The position numbers and the translations under genes are program-made. The notes below the pieces were generated by a model that saw nothing but the letters and a program-made list of their open reading frames with translations, made no database searches and was not told where the DNA came from. From Rhodospirillales bacterium (GTDB lineage: Bacteria > Pseudomonadota > Alphaproteobacteria > Rhodospirillales > UBA2165), in assembly GCA_013204125.1 (NCBI GenBank), contig JABMOP010000375.1, positions 1 to 17,672 of the forward strand: DNA of 17,672 nucleotides, given 5' to 3'. Numbering within the stretch: position 1 is the first letter of the stretch; each line of letters starts with the position of its first letter. Shown piece by piece: positions 6,878-14,086 of the stretch.

Positions 6878-7381
6878 TTACCCACCGTAGAATACGTTGT
6901 CGCCCAATTCCTTCATTTCCAAGATCGCTTCGTCGGCGCGGCCTTTGGGCGCTACCGCGACATTGGCTTCGGTCACTTCACCGATGACGATGTGATGATC
7001 GCCGCGTTCGACGATTTCGGCGACGCTGCATTCAACGCTGGCCGGCGCTGAATCCAATATCGGCGCGCCGTTGGCGCCTGCGTGATAGGCTTCGCCGCTG
7101 ATTTTATCGCCATCTTTTTCGGCTGGTTTGAAAAAGGTAAAGGCGGGCCCTTGCTGTCCCTTACCGAGCATATTGAGCGCAAATTTGCCGGTCTTTTTGA
7201 TCAACGCGTAGGCGCCGGAATCGGATTTCATGCCGATCGCCACCAAGGGCGGATCGAACGAAGTTTGGGTCACCCAATTGACGGTTGCCGCAGCAATATT
7301 TCCGTCTTCGTCTTCGGCCGTCAGCACGTAAATGCCGTAGGGGATCATTCTGAGTGCGGTTTTCTTGGCGTCGGCGTCCAT
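6878..7381 (-). CDS. Flavin reductase-like FMN-binding split-barrel protein
   Basis: The 167-residue protein has the flavin_reduct family pattern: PYGIYVLTAEDEDGNIAAATVNWVTQTSFDPPLVAIGMK (14-52) with the typical NWVTQxSFxPPL core, then KFALNMLGK (66-74) and a HHIVIGEVTEA segment (128-138). Members bind FMN and reduce it with NAD(P)H, often for a partner monooxygenase, or act as flavoproteins themselves. The ATG at 7381 has a strong GGAGG 7 nt upstream. It lies 86 bp downstream of apt on the same strand, with a hairpin in between (7422-7449). A luciferase-like protein in the window (9776-10792) could use reduced flavin, but no link is shown. Confidence 0.85.
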   Translation of the reverse strand: MDADAKKTALRMIPYGIYVLTAEDEDGNIAAATVNWVTQTSFDPPLVAIGMKSDSGAYALIKKTGKFALNMLGKGQQGPAFTFFKPAEKDGDKISGEAYHAGANGAPILDSAPASVECSVAEIVERGDHHIVIGEVTEANVAVAPKGRADEAILEMKELGDNVFYGG

Positions 7382-7421
7382 TTTTTTCCTCCGATAATTG
7401 CAAGCCCTGTGACTGGGGGGT

Positions 7422-7449
7422 GCAGACTACTGAATATTCAGCAGCCCGC
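7422..7449 (-). ncRNA. RNA hairpin between apt and the flavin reductase gene
   Basis: Around the perfect core CTGAATATTCAG (7430-7441) the symmetry continues outward. On the minus-strand transcript every outer position pairs, three of them as G-U, giving about 12 pairs closed by a small AU loop; on the plus strand those positions would be A-C mismatches. This asymmetry favours an RNA structure in the minus transcript. No U-tract follows, so a canonical intrinsic terminator is unlikely; an mRNA stability or processing element is possible. It begins 18 nt after the apt stop. Confidence 0.45.
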
Positions 7450-7467
7450 TAATTGTTATTGGTCGTA

Positions 7468-7989
7468 TTATTCGTCGTAAGCAACAAGGCTGGAAAAAGG
7501 AATATCCAGTTTATCCCGGCCTTTCAAGAAATTCAGCTCGATGATGCAAGCGCCGCCGGCCACTTCGGCGCCGACCTGCCTGAACAGAGCAATCGCCGCC
7601 GCCATGGTGCCGCCGGTGGCCAATAGATCGTCCAGAAGCACAACTTTTTGGCCGGGGGCCACGGCGTCATCTTGAATTTCGATGACATCGGAGCCATATT
7701 CCAAATCGTACTCATAAGAGATCGTTTTACCGGGAAGCTTGTCCTTTTTCCGGACCATGGTGAATCCGAGGCCGAGTTTTAACGCCAATGGCGCGGCAAC
7801 TAGAAACCCCCTGGATTCGATACCGGCAAGAACATCGGGTTGATGGACGCTGACTTCTTTCGCCAAGCGCCCCATCGTCACCTGCCACGCATCGGCGTCC
7901 GCCAGCAGCGTCGAGATATCGTAAAACAGGATACCTTCGGACGGAAAATCCGGGATGCCCCTGATGTAGTCTTTAATATTCAGGCTCAT
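7468..7989 (-). CDS. apt: Adenine phosphoribosyltransferase
   Basis: The 173-residue protein makes AMP from adenine and PRPP (purine salvage, cytoplasm). Diagnostic features are IRGIPDFPSEGILFYDIS (9-26), AGIESRGFL (55-63), the flexible catalytic loop RKKDKLPGKTISYEYDLEYG (80-99), and the PRPP-binding motif VVLLDDLLATGGTM (116-129). Length is normal for the family. GAGGGG lies about 10 nt before the ATG. The cytochrome c gene ends 31 bp upstream on the same strand, so the two are probably co-transcribed. Confidence 0.97.
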   Translation of the reverse strand: MSLNIKDYIRGIPDFPSEGILFYDISTLLADADAWQVTMGRLAKEVSVHQPDVLAGIESRGFLVAAPLALKLGLGFTMVRKKDKLPGKTISYEYDLEYGSDVIEIQDDAVAPGQKVVLLDDLLATGGTMAAAIALFRQVGAEVAGGACIIELNFLKGRDKLDIPFSSLVAYDE

Positions 7990-8020
7990 CCCGATATTCC
8001 CCTCAAACGAATGAGACAGA

Positions 8021-8410
8021 TTACTTTAAGGTTTTAATATAGGCGATGACGTTTTCGCGGTCTGCCTTCTTTTTAAGCTTGAAAGTCATAGATGCCTTTT
8101 TTTTGCCTTTACTCTTGGTGAATTTTCCGGGGTTGGCTAAATATCCATCCAATTCAGCTTCATCCCAAGTCCAATCGGCGCCTTTAAGACCTTTGTAGTT
8201 GGTATAACCCTCGGCTGTGCCGGCTTTGCGGCCAAAAATTCCGGCCAGCGACGGGCCGGATTTATTCTTTCCAGCTGTGACGGTGTGGCAGGCGATGCAT
8301 TTTTTAAAAACTTTTTTGCCCTTTTCGGCATGATCGTTGGCCATTGCGGTGCCGGCAATAAGCGTCGAGGAAAGCACGAGAATGGCAGCGAGAACGCGAC
8401 CTTTATTCAT
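8021..8410 (-). CDS. Periplasmic class I cytochrome c
   Basis: The 129-residue precursor has a Sec signal (hydrophobic 5-20, likely cleavage after Ala24 in AMA-ND). The mature part carries one haem site CIACH (C38, C41, H42), KSGPSLAGIFGRKAGT (50-65), typical of cytochrome c2/c550-like proteins, and Met108 in ASMTF as the probable sixth ligand. It should be a small soluble electron carrier. It is very lysine-rich (KGKKKASMTFKLKKK near the Met ligand), suggesting docking to an acidic partner. The ATG at 8410 has TTGGAG 7 nt upstream; the longer frame to 8452 lacks a signal-like start. A promoter is seen at 8530-8557 and apt follows after 31 bp. Confidence 0.95.
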   Translation of the reverse strand: MNKGRVLAAILVLSSTLIAGTAMANDHAEKGKKVFKKCIACHTVTAGKNKSGPSLAGIFGRKAGTAEGYTNYKGLKGADWTWDEAELDGYLANPGKFTKSKGKKKASMTFKLKKKADRENVIAYIKTLK

Positions 8411-8529
8411 AGAAATTCTCCAATAATGTCCGTAATTAAATCCAAAATTCATATTCTGTTTCTACCCCCACCAAATGGCACTTTCGATGACAAATACCAA
8501 GCGGCGCATGGCGGGAGCAGGTGTGCGCT

Positions 8530-8557
8530 AATATACGTAACACGATCGACATTTCAA
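8530..8557 (-). promoter_or_regulatory. Candidate sigma-70 promoter for the cytochrome c-apt unit
   Basis: On the minus strand TTGAAA (8557-8552) and TATATT (8535-8530) are separated by 16 bp; each differs from consensus at one position. Transcription would start near 8523, leaving a leader of about 110 nt before the start at 8410. Confidence 0.45.
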
Positions 8558-8591
8558 GCAAACTAGCGCCCAATAACCCTTGAAAATTTAC

Positions 8592-8634
8592 CCATGCGCC
8601 ATAATTTCGACAAAATTATCGCGTCGGCGCATGG
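8592..8634 (-). terminator. Long hairpin covering the stop codon of the TRAP binding-protein gene
   Basis: CCATGCGCC (8592-8600) and GGCGCATGG (8626-8634) are perfect 9-bp inverted arms. Inside them ATAATTT (8601-8607) and AAATTAT (8613-8619) add a second 7-bp stem around a 5-nt loop, leaving a 6-nt bulge on one side. In the minus transcript the structure starts in the last codons of the binding-protein gene, includes its TAA (8618-8616), and is followed by GTAAATTTTC. It is probably the 3' end of the upstream operon, although the U-tract is imperfect. Confidence 0.55.
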
Positions 8635-9734
8635 TCGCCGTCCACAGATCTGAGATCACGCCAGATCGAGCGGTCGTCTCTGAACCGTTTGAGGGAGCCG
8701 GTGACCTCTCGAAATAAAGGATTACTGCGCGACAAGGTGTTCGAAACATGCACCCACGCCGTATGCAGATCGGCAATCATGACAGCGGGCCAGCGCTGCA
8801 CTTTAACCCCTTCCAAGATCAAATCTTTCAAGGCGTCAAAATGAAGGCTTTCGCCTTCGGAAAGGCTGGCGGCGACATTGGCCGCGCAAACGGTCTCCAC
8901 CCGTTCCTTCAATTGGGGTTCGAGCGCTTTCCATTTATCTAAATTTATCATCAAATCCAGAAACCCTGATTGGCGGCTCCAACCGGGGAAATAATAATAC
9001 GCCGTCTGGCGATAAAAATTCAGCGACTTGTCGTCTGCTGGGCTAATCACAATCGCGCCGGAAATTTGGTGGCTGCGAAATGCGCCGCTCAGATCCGAAG
9101 GCGCCATTGTGATCGGTTTTGCGCCGAAGACTTCGGCGACACGCGCCGGCAAGCCGACAACGGCGAGCTTCAAATCTTTGAAATCTTCCACCTTTTTAAT
9201 TTCATTGGTGAACCACCCTCCGGTCGAGCCGTTGACGCCGCAAACCACGGCATGAATATTGAAAGAATGATATAGCTCGTTGTAGAAACGGTGTCCGCCG
9301 CCGGTATTGAACCAGGCGATGAGCGTATTAATGTCCGGCCCAAATGGAATGCCGCCGAACATTTCAAACACCGGCGACTTCTCGCCCCAGTAAGACGCCG
9401 AGGTAAAGGCCGCGTCCAAGACGCCCGATGCGACCGCATCGAAAGTATCGAGGGCATCAACCAATTGCCCCGGCTCGAACACTTTTAAAGTGACCCTGCC
9501 ATCGGTGCTATTGTTCAAGCTGCGCACAATGGATTGCACCCGGGCGCCCGCATGCGGCATAAACTGGGGAAACAACGACGTAAACCGCCATTGCACGGTA
9601 GGCGCCGATTTCGCGCCTCGTAATATCCCGTTGCCGGTCGTGCCGTGGGGAATCGAGCGGCCGCCGATATCGATCATCGCCAACATCACGCCGGCGATAA
9701 GCCCGAGCAGTAGGCCAGCGATAAATCCGCGCAT
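8616..9734 (-). CDS. TRAP transporter solute-binding protein (DctP family), divergent
   Basis: The 372-residue protein resembles the DctP/TakP type of TRAP solute receptor: VQWRFTSLFPQF (47-58), LKVFEPGQLVDALDTFDAVASGVLDAAF (83-110), WFTNEIKKVEDFKDLKL (174-190), and YYYFPGWSRQSGFLDLMINLDKWKAL (246-271). The N-terminus is a hydrophobic segment (3-21) with no clear AxA site, so it may be membrane-anchored. At the position where family members carry the ligand-binding Arg (LKxR) there is Ala191, and the usual acidic motif before PxDD reads AIVISPADD (227-235). No DctQ/DctM permease subunits are in the window. AGGAGG lies 9 nt upstream of the ATG. It follows the luciferase-like gene by 41 bp. A sensing or accessory role, or an unusual ligand, is possible. 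Confidence 0.85.
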   Translation of the reverse strand: MRGFIAGLLLGLIAGVMLAMIDIGGRSIPHGTTGNGILRGAKSAPTVQWRFTSLFPQFMPHAGARVQSIVRSLNNSTDGRVTLKVFEPGQLVDALDTFDAVASGVLDAAFTSASYWGEKSPVFEMFGGIPFGPDINTLIAWFNTGGGHRFYNELYHSFNIHAVVCGVNGSTGGWFTNEIKKVEDFKDLKLAVVGLPARVAEVFGAKPITMAPSDLSGAFRSHQISGAIVISPADDKSLNFYRQTAYYYFPGWSRQSGFLDLMINLDKWKALEPQLKERVETVCAANVAASLSEGESLHFDALKDLILEGVKVQRWPAVMIADLHTAWVHVSNTLSRSNPLFREVTGSLKRFRDDRSIWRDLRSVDGDHAPTR

Positions 9735-9775
9735 TCGGTTATTCCTCCTAAGGGGAACTTAAGCTGGATTTCGGG

Positions 9776-10792
9776 TTATTGAGCCGCAGATCCGAGCGAT
9801 TGCTTCTCATCGGCAAACGCCGGCATAATTTTTTCCGCAAAATTATTAAGAGATTCCGGTGTGCCGGTCGCCAGCGTCAAAACGTATTCAACGCCAAATT
9901 CGCGAAGCTCCATCACGCGCTCGATGACTTCGCCCGGCTCGCCGATAATCGCCGCATCATCCACCGGCGCGCTGCCATCGGCGTAAGATTGCGGCTCTTC
10001 CGGCAAGCCCGGCAGGCGGCCAAACTTGGACATCGCGCCGGAACGCTTGGCCCGGGCTTCCTTGGCAACCGCTGTTTCTTTTTTTGATCCGGTCAAAACA
10101 ATGGCCCGCGTTAACCCAACTTCCGCCGGGTTATAGGTGCGCCCGACCTCATCGCAGGCTTGCCGAAAAACATCAACCCTTTCCCGCGTCAGATCGAACG
10201 AGCCGTATTGATCGAGCAACAGGTTAAAACCGTTTTTGGCGACGCGTTGAATAGAACTTGGCGTTCCAGCCCCGGTCCATATGGGCGGCATCGGTTTTTG
10301 CACAATTTCAGGCTCGACAATAATGTCTTCAAAATTCCAGCGCTCTGAGTGATAGGAAAATCGCTCGCTCGATGTCCACGCCTTGAATATGATCTCCAGC
10401 GCTTCGTCGAAACGTTCTTGCGCCTCTTCTTTCGGGATGCAGAAGCCTTTGAATTCCAGATCGCGGTAGCCCTTGCCGATCCCGAAATCGAGCCTGCCGC
10501 CCGATAAGAGATCAAGCGTCGCCGCCTGCTCGGCCAATAATATAGGGTTGTGCCACGGCAATATGGTGACCGCCGTGCCAAGCCGGATTTTTTCTGTTTT
10601 TGCGGCCAGATATGTCAAAAGACTGAGCGATGCGGAAACCTGCCCGATGCCCGAAAAGTGATGTTCGACGATAAAGATGCTGGCAAAATCCAGCTTGTCG
10701 GCAGCAACGACGAAATTGATGAAATCGCCATAGCTGGCGCTGTCGGCAGTTTCACCGCGGCGCACCGCGCCCCCGAACAATCCGAACTTCAT
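9776..10792 (-). CDS. LLM-class flavin-dependent oxidoreductase (luciferase-like monooxygenase)
   Basis: The 338-residue protein has the bacterial luciferase-like TIM-barrel pattern: MKFGLFGG start, IFIVEHHFSG (39-48) with His44/His45, IRLGTAVTILPWHNPILLAEQAATLDLLSGGRLDFGIGKGY (about 69-109), and PPIWTGAGTPSSIQRVAKNGFNLL in the middle. Such enzymes use FMNH2 or F420 to oxidise small substrates; the substrate cannot be told here. AAGGA is 9 nt upstream of the ATG. It sits between the SpmA-SpmB fusion (49 bp upstream) and the TRAP binding protein (41 bp downstream), all on the minus strand, so one transcript is likely. Confidence 0.92.
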   Translation of the reverse strand: MKFGLFGGAVRRGETADSASYGDFINFVVAADKLDFASIFIVEHHFSGIGQVSASLSLLTYLAAKTEKIRLGTAVTILPWHNPILLAEQAATLDLLSGGRLDFGIGKGYRDLEFKGFCIPKEEAQERFDEALEIIFKAWTSSERFSYHSERWNFEDIIVEPEIVQKPMPPIWTGAGTPSSIQRVAKNGFNLLLDQYGSFDLTRERVDVFRQACDEVGRTYNPAEVGLTRAIVLTGSKKETAVAKEARAKRSGAMSKFGRLPGLPEEPQSYADGSAPVDDAAIIGEPGEVIERVMELREFGVEYVLTLATGTPESLNNFAEKIMPAFADEKQSLGSAAQ

Positions 10793-10841
10793 ATTGCATA
10801 TTCCTTGGTCTTATTGGCCAGACCGGGGATTATCCCAAAAA

Positions 10842-12143
10842 TTAGGCCAAAAACAAGCTGACCGCGACCACCGCCGCGATGACGCCGGCCACATCGGCGC
10901 TAAGCCCCGCGATCAGCGCGTGGCGGACGCGTTTCACTTGCACGGCGCCAAAATAAACCGCCATCACGTAGAATGTGGTTTCGGTAGAACCTTGCAGGGT
11001 CGAGACCAGATAGCCGGTATAGCTATCGGGGCCAATCGCCTGATCGTTGAGGATCGACGCCAAAATGCCATAGGCGCCGGACCCCGATAACGGCCGCAAA
11101 AGCGCCATCGGTAAGGCTTCTGCCGGCAAGCCAAGCGGCCCGGTCAGCGCCGATAGGGGGCCGATCACCATTTCCATGGCGCCCGATGCGCGGAACATGC
11201 CGACGGCAACCAATATGGCGACCAGATAAGGAATAATGCGTAAGGCCACGGTGAAGCCTTCCTTGGCGCCTTCGACGAAGGATTCGTACACCAGAACGCG
11301 GCGCACAAAGCCAAAGCCCAAAAGCGTCACCAAAAGCCCCGGAATTATCCACGGCGCGATAGCCCGCCCATAGAGAACCGTAAGCGGAATCAGCGCCAAA
11401 ATGCCGCCGAGCACCGCGTAGGAAATCCACGGCGCATAAGATTGTTCGGCGCCTTCGGTATCCACTCCGGGATCAGCAATCGCGGCTCTTTCCACTTGGG
11501 GGGCATCAACGGGCGCCGCATCTGCCGGCCCCGGCAGCCATAACCGCTGGCATAATTTGGCGACGATGATGGCGATGGCGGTCGAGAATATGGTGGCGAA
11601 CAAGGTCGTCGGCACGATGCCCGCCGGATCACTGGACCCCGCCGCCGCGCGGAGCGCAATGACACCGGTCGGCAATAACGTGACGGAAGACGTATTGATG
11701 GCCAGGAACAACACCATGGCGTTGCTCGCCGTGCCCTTCACCGGGTTTAGCTTGTCCAATTCCTGCATGGCGCGGATGCCGAACGGTGTCGCCGCATTGC
11801 CGAGGCCGAGCACATTAGCGGACATATTCAAGATCATCGCGCCCATGGCCGGATGATCGGGCGGCACATCGGGAAACAAGCGCTGCATCAAGGGCCGGAC
11901 AAGGCGTGCAATGATGATCAAAAGCCCACCCGCTTCGGCGACTTTCATCAACCCCAGAAACAAAGCCATGACGCCGATCAGCCCCAGGGCGAGCGTAACC
12001 GAAGATTCCGCTGAATTGATAACTGCAGTCGCCAACACTTCCATCGGCGATTTACCATCACCCGCCGGCACAGCCCACAGAACTTGCCGCACTGCGGCAG
12101 TGGCGAAGGCAATGGCGACAATGGCAAAAAATATGACGTTCAT
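10842..12143 (-). CDS. Fused SpmA-SpmB (nucleoside-recognition/Gate domain) membrane protein
   Basis: The 433-residue polytopic inner-membrane protein joins an SpmA-like half and an SpmB-like half. The first half has LNMSANVLGLGNAATPFGIRAMQELD (105-130) and TSSVTLLPTGVIALR (151-165). A hydrophilic Ala/Pro/Asp-rich linker (about 204-236) follows. The second half has LRIIPYLVAILVAVGMFR (301-318), RPLSGSGAYG (350-359), and STLQGSTETTFYVMAVYFG (381-399). In spore formers the separate proteins affect spore-core dehydration; in non-sporulating bacteria the fused form has no established role, although Gate domains suggest transport. The ATG at 12143 gives a normal N-terminus but has no ribosome binding site at the usual spacing; a 12-bp palindrome is there instead (12147-12158). 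Confidence 0.9.
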   Translation of the reverse strand: MNVIFFAIVAIAFATAAVRQVLWAVPAGDGKSPMEVLATAVINSAESSVTLALGLIGVMALFLGLMKVAEAGGLLIIIARLVRPLMQRLFPDVPPDHPAMGAMILNMSANVLGLGNAATPFGIRAMQELDKLNPVKGTASNAMVLFLAINTSSVTLLPTGVIALRAAAGSSDPAGIVPTTLFATIFSTAIAIIVAKLCQRLWLPGPADAAPVDAPQVERAAIADPGVDTEGAEQSYAPWISYAVLGGILALIPLTVLYGRAIAPWIIPGLLVTLLGFGFVRRVLVYESFVEGAKEGFTVALRIIPYLVAILVAVGMFRASGAMEMVIGPLSALTGPLGLPAEALPMALLRPLSGSGAYGILASILNDQAIGPDSYTGYLVSTLQGSTETTFYVMAVYFGAVQVKRVRHALIAGLSADVAGVIAAVVAVSLFLA

Positions 12144-12146
12144 GGA

Positions 12147-12158
12147 GCGAATATTCGC
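12147..12158. promoter_or_regulatory. 12-bp perfect palindrome next to the SpmA-SpmB start codon
   Basis: GCGAATATTCGC ends 4 bp before the minus-strand ATG at 12143 and replaces the expected ribosome binding site. It could be an operator or a small mRNA hairpin limiting translation; chance cannot be ruled out. Confidence 0.25.
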
Positions 12159-12244
12159 GTGATCAAGGGGTTCTCCTTGGCTTCATCCCTTTTAAGGAAG
12201 TTTGGATCGGGATGCTAGTCAGTAAACCTAACGCGCCAATAATA

Positions 12245-12272
12245 TTGCTTCTTATTAAGGTTTGGCTAAAAT
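12245..12272 (+). promoter_or_regulatory. Candidate promoter for the cyclase gene
   Basis: TTGCTT (12245-12250), 16 bp, TAAAAT (12267-12272). The -10 is one base from consensus and the -35 keeps only TTG. Transcription would start near 12279, about 20 nt before the ATG at 12299, in the 155-bp divergent gap shared with the SpmA-SpmB gene. Confidence 0.35.
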
Positions 12273-12298
12273 TGCGATGGATTATTTATGGAACTTGA

Positions 12299-14086
12299 AT
12301 GAATAACAATTCCCTCACCCACAAACTTGCAGCCATTTTGGCCGCAGATGTGGCAGGTTATTCGCGCCTCATGAACGAAGATGAAGCCGCGACGATATCC
12401 GCGTGGCAAAATCTTCGGTCTGAAATCATTAAGCCTGTTACTGCCGAACATTCCGGACGCATTGTTAAACATACGGGCGATGGCTTCCTCGCCGAATTTC
12501 AAACCGTGAGCGATGCCGTGCGCTGCGCAATTGCCATGCAGTTTAAAATGTCCGAATTCAATGAAGATATTGCTGAGCAGCGTCGCTTGAATTTTCGCAT
12601 GGGAATAAATTTCGGCGAAATTGTCGTAGACGAAGACGACATTCATGGCGATGGCGTCAATGTTGCCGCGCGGCTGGAAGGGCTGGCGTCGGAACCAGGC
12701 ATCTGTGTTACCTCCCAAGTCTATGAACAGGTGCGCAAAAAAGTCGGGTGCGCCTTTGAAGATATGGGCGAGCATCAGGTAAAAAATATAGCCGAGCAAA
12801 TTCATGTCTATCGCATCCTCTGTTCGGTTCCTGCCCCGCGACTTGAAAACAGTGCGGTCGCCGCCGATCCTGCCGGTTCGGGTAGCCCGCGAGGCGCAAT
12901 GGAAAAACCCTCGATCGCCGTTTTACCGTTCGTCAATATGAGCGCCGATCCCGAGCAGGAATTTTTCGCTGACGGCCTGACCGAAGATATCCTCACCCAA
13001 TTATCCCGCTTTGCAGATTTGTTTGTCATTTCGCGTAATTCGACCTTCACCTACAAAGGAAAATCGGTAAAAGCCAAGGACGTTGCGAACGATCTGGGCG
13101 TCCGTTATGTGGTCGAAGGCAGTGTTCGCAAAGCGGGAAACCGTGTGCGCGTCACGGTTCAGTTGATCGACGGCAACGATGACCGCCACGTTTGGGCTGA
13201 AAAATATGACCGCGAACTGGAAGATATATTTGATATCCAAGACGAGATAACGGCTGCCATAACGGCGACATTACCGGGACGGATCGAGGCCGATAGCCAT
13301 GACCGCGCCCGGCGTAAACCAACAGAAAATATGCAGGCCTATGAATGCGTTCTCGCCGGCAAAATCCTTCATCACAAATCAAACCGCGAAGACAACATTG
13401 AAGCGCAGCGCTATCTGGAACGCGCCATCGAATTGGACCCCAATTACGTCCATGCCCGCGCTTGGCGCGCCTGTGTCCTTGGTCAGGCTTGGGGATATGG
13501 CTGGCTTACCGGCGATTATGCCGCTGTTTTATCGGGTGAAATGGAAAATCTTGAGAAAATGCTGGCAATCGATGAAAACGACACCGATACGCACCGCATC
13601 CTTGCCGCCATTTACATTACACGGCTGAGCTTCGATCAAGCCCTTGCGCATCAAACGAAGGCACTCGCCCTTAACCCAAATTATGATCTGGTTGTTGTTC
13701 AGCAAGGTGAATTGTTGACTTGGCTTGGCCGCGCTGAGGAAGGAATTGACTGGATCAAGAAGGCGATGAAATTAAACCCGTTTCATCCGCAACGATTTTG
13801 GAGCCATCTCGGCCGCGCCTATTTTGTCGTCCGCCGCTATGAGGACGCGATCGCGGCGTTCAAGCATATCGATGCGCCGGATGGGACACATTATGCGTTT
13901 CTTGCCGCTTGCAGTTCCTATTTGGACGATAGCGCCGTCGCGGCTGAATATAATCGTGAAACCTTAAATGTTGCGCCCGACTTCAATATCAGCGCGCATA
14001 TGGCGCTGCAATATTACAGCGAAGCCGATGACCGCGCCCACCATCTGGACGGTCTCCGCAAAGCCGGGTTTGCGGAAGGCTCCTAA
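12299..14086 (+). CDS. Class III adenylate cyclase with TolB-like domain and TPR region
   Basis: The 595-residue protein begins with a class III nucleotide cyclase domain (about 8-175): metal aspartates Asp17 (AADVAGYS) and Asp61 (HTGDGF), Lys57 and Asp114 at the purine-specifying positions (spacings to Asn121 and Arg125 fit), and VNVAARLE with Asn121 and Arg125. The full set predicts an active ATP-specific enzyme making cAMP. Residues about 204-325 (IAVLPFVNMSADPEQEFFADGLTEDI ... VRYVVEGSVRKAG ... RHVWAEKYDRELEDIFDIQDEI) form a TolB N-terminal-like domain. The rest (about 345-560) is TPR-like, with ERAIELDPNYVHA and ALALNPNYD. There is no membrane segment, so it is cytoplasmic. The architecture is common in alphaproteobacteria. 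The ribosome binding site is weak (GGA about 7 nt upstream). Its stop overlaps that of the convergent Rieske gene. Confidence 0.93.
   Translation: MNNNSLTHKLAAILAADVAGYSRLMNEDEAATISAWQNLRSEIIKPVTAEHSGRIVKHTGDGFLAEFQTVSDAVRCAIAMQFKMSEFNEDIAEQRRLNFRMGINFGEIVVDEDDIHGDGVNVAARLEGLASEPGICVTSQVYEQVRKKVGCAFEDMGEHQVKNIAEQIHVYRILCSVPAPRLENSAVAADPAGSGSPRGAMEKPSIAVLPFVNMSADPEQEFFADGLTEDILTQLSRFADLFVISRNSTFTYKGKSVKAKDVANDLGVRYVVEGSVRKAGNRVRVTVQLIDGNDDRHVWAEKYDRELEDIFDIQDEITAAITATLPGRIEADSHDRARRKPTENMQAYECVLAGKILHHKSNREDNIEAQRYLERAIELDPNYVHARAWRACVLGQAWGYGWLTGDYAAVLSGEMENLEKMLAIDENDTDTHRILAAIYITRLSFDQALAHQTKALALNPNYDLVVVQQGELLTWLGRAEEGIDWIKKAMKLNPFHPQRFWSHLGRAYFVVRRYEDAIAAFKHIDAPDGTHYAFLAACSSYLDDSAVAAEYNRETLNVAPDFNISAHMALQYYSEADDRAHHLDGLRKAGFAEGS

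Noticed and set aside
6857..6880. AAACG ... CGTTT inverted repeat between the convergent 108-residue and flavin reductase genes as a bidirectional terminator
   Set aside because: Only five pairs around a GC-rich 12-base loop, with no run of T on either side.
8411..8566. Plus-strand frame running from inside the cytochrome c gene into the gap upstream of it
   Set aside because: Starts antisense to a certain gene, and the part in the gap overlaps the predicted promoter; no ribosome binding site seen.
12277..12306. Mini-ORFs (9 codons from 12277; 4 codons from 12288) overlapping the cyclase start as a leader peptide
   Set aside because: Neither has a ribosome binding site, and the first would begin upstream of or at the predicted transcription start.
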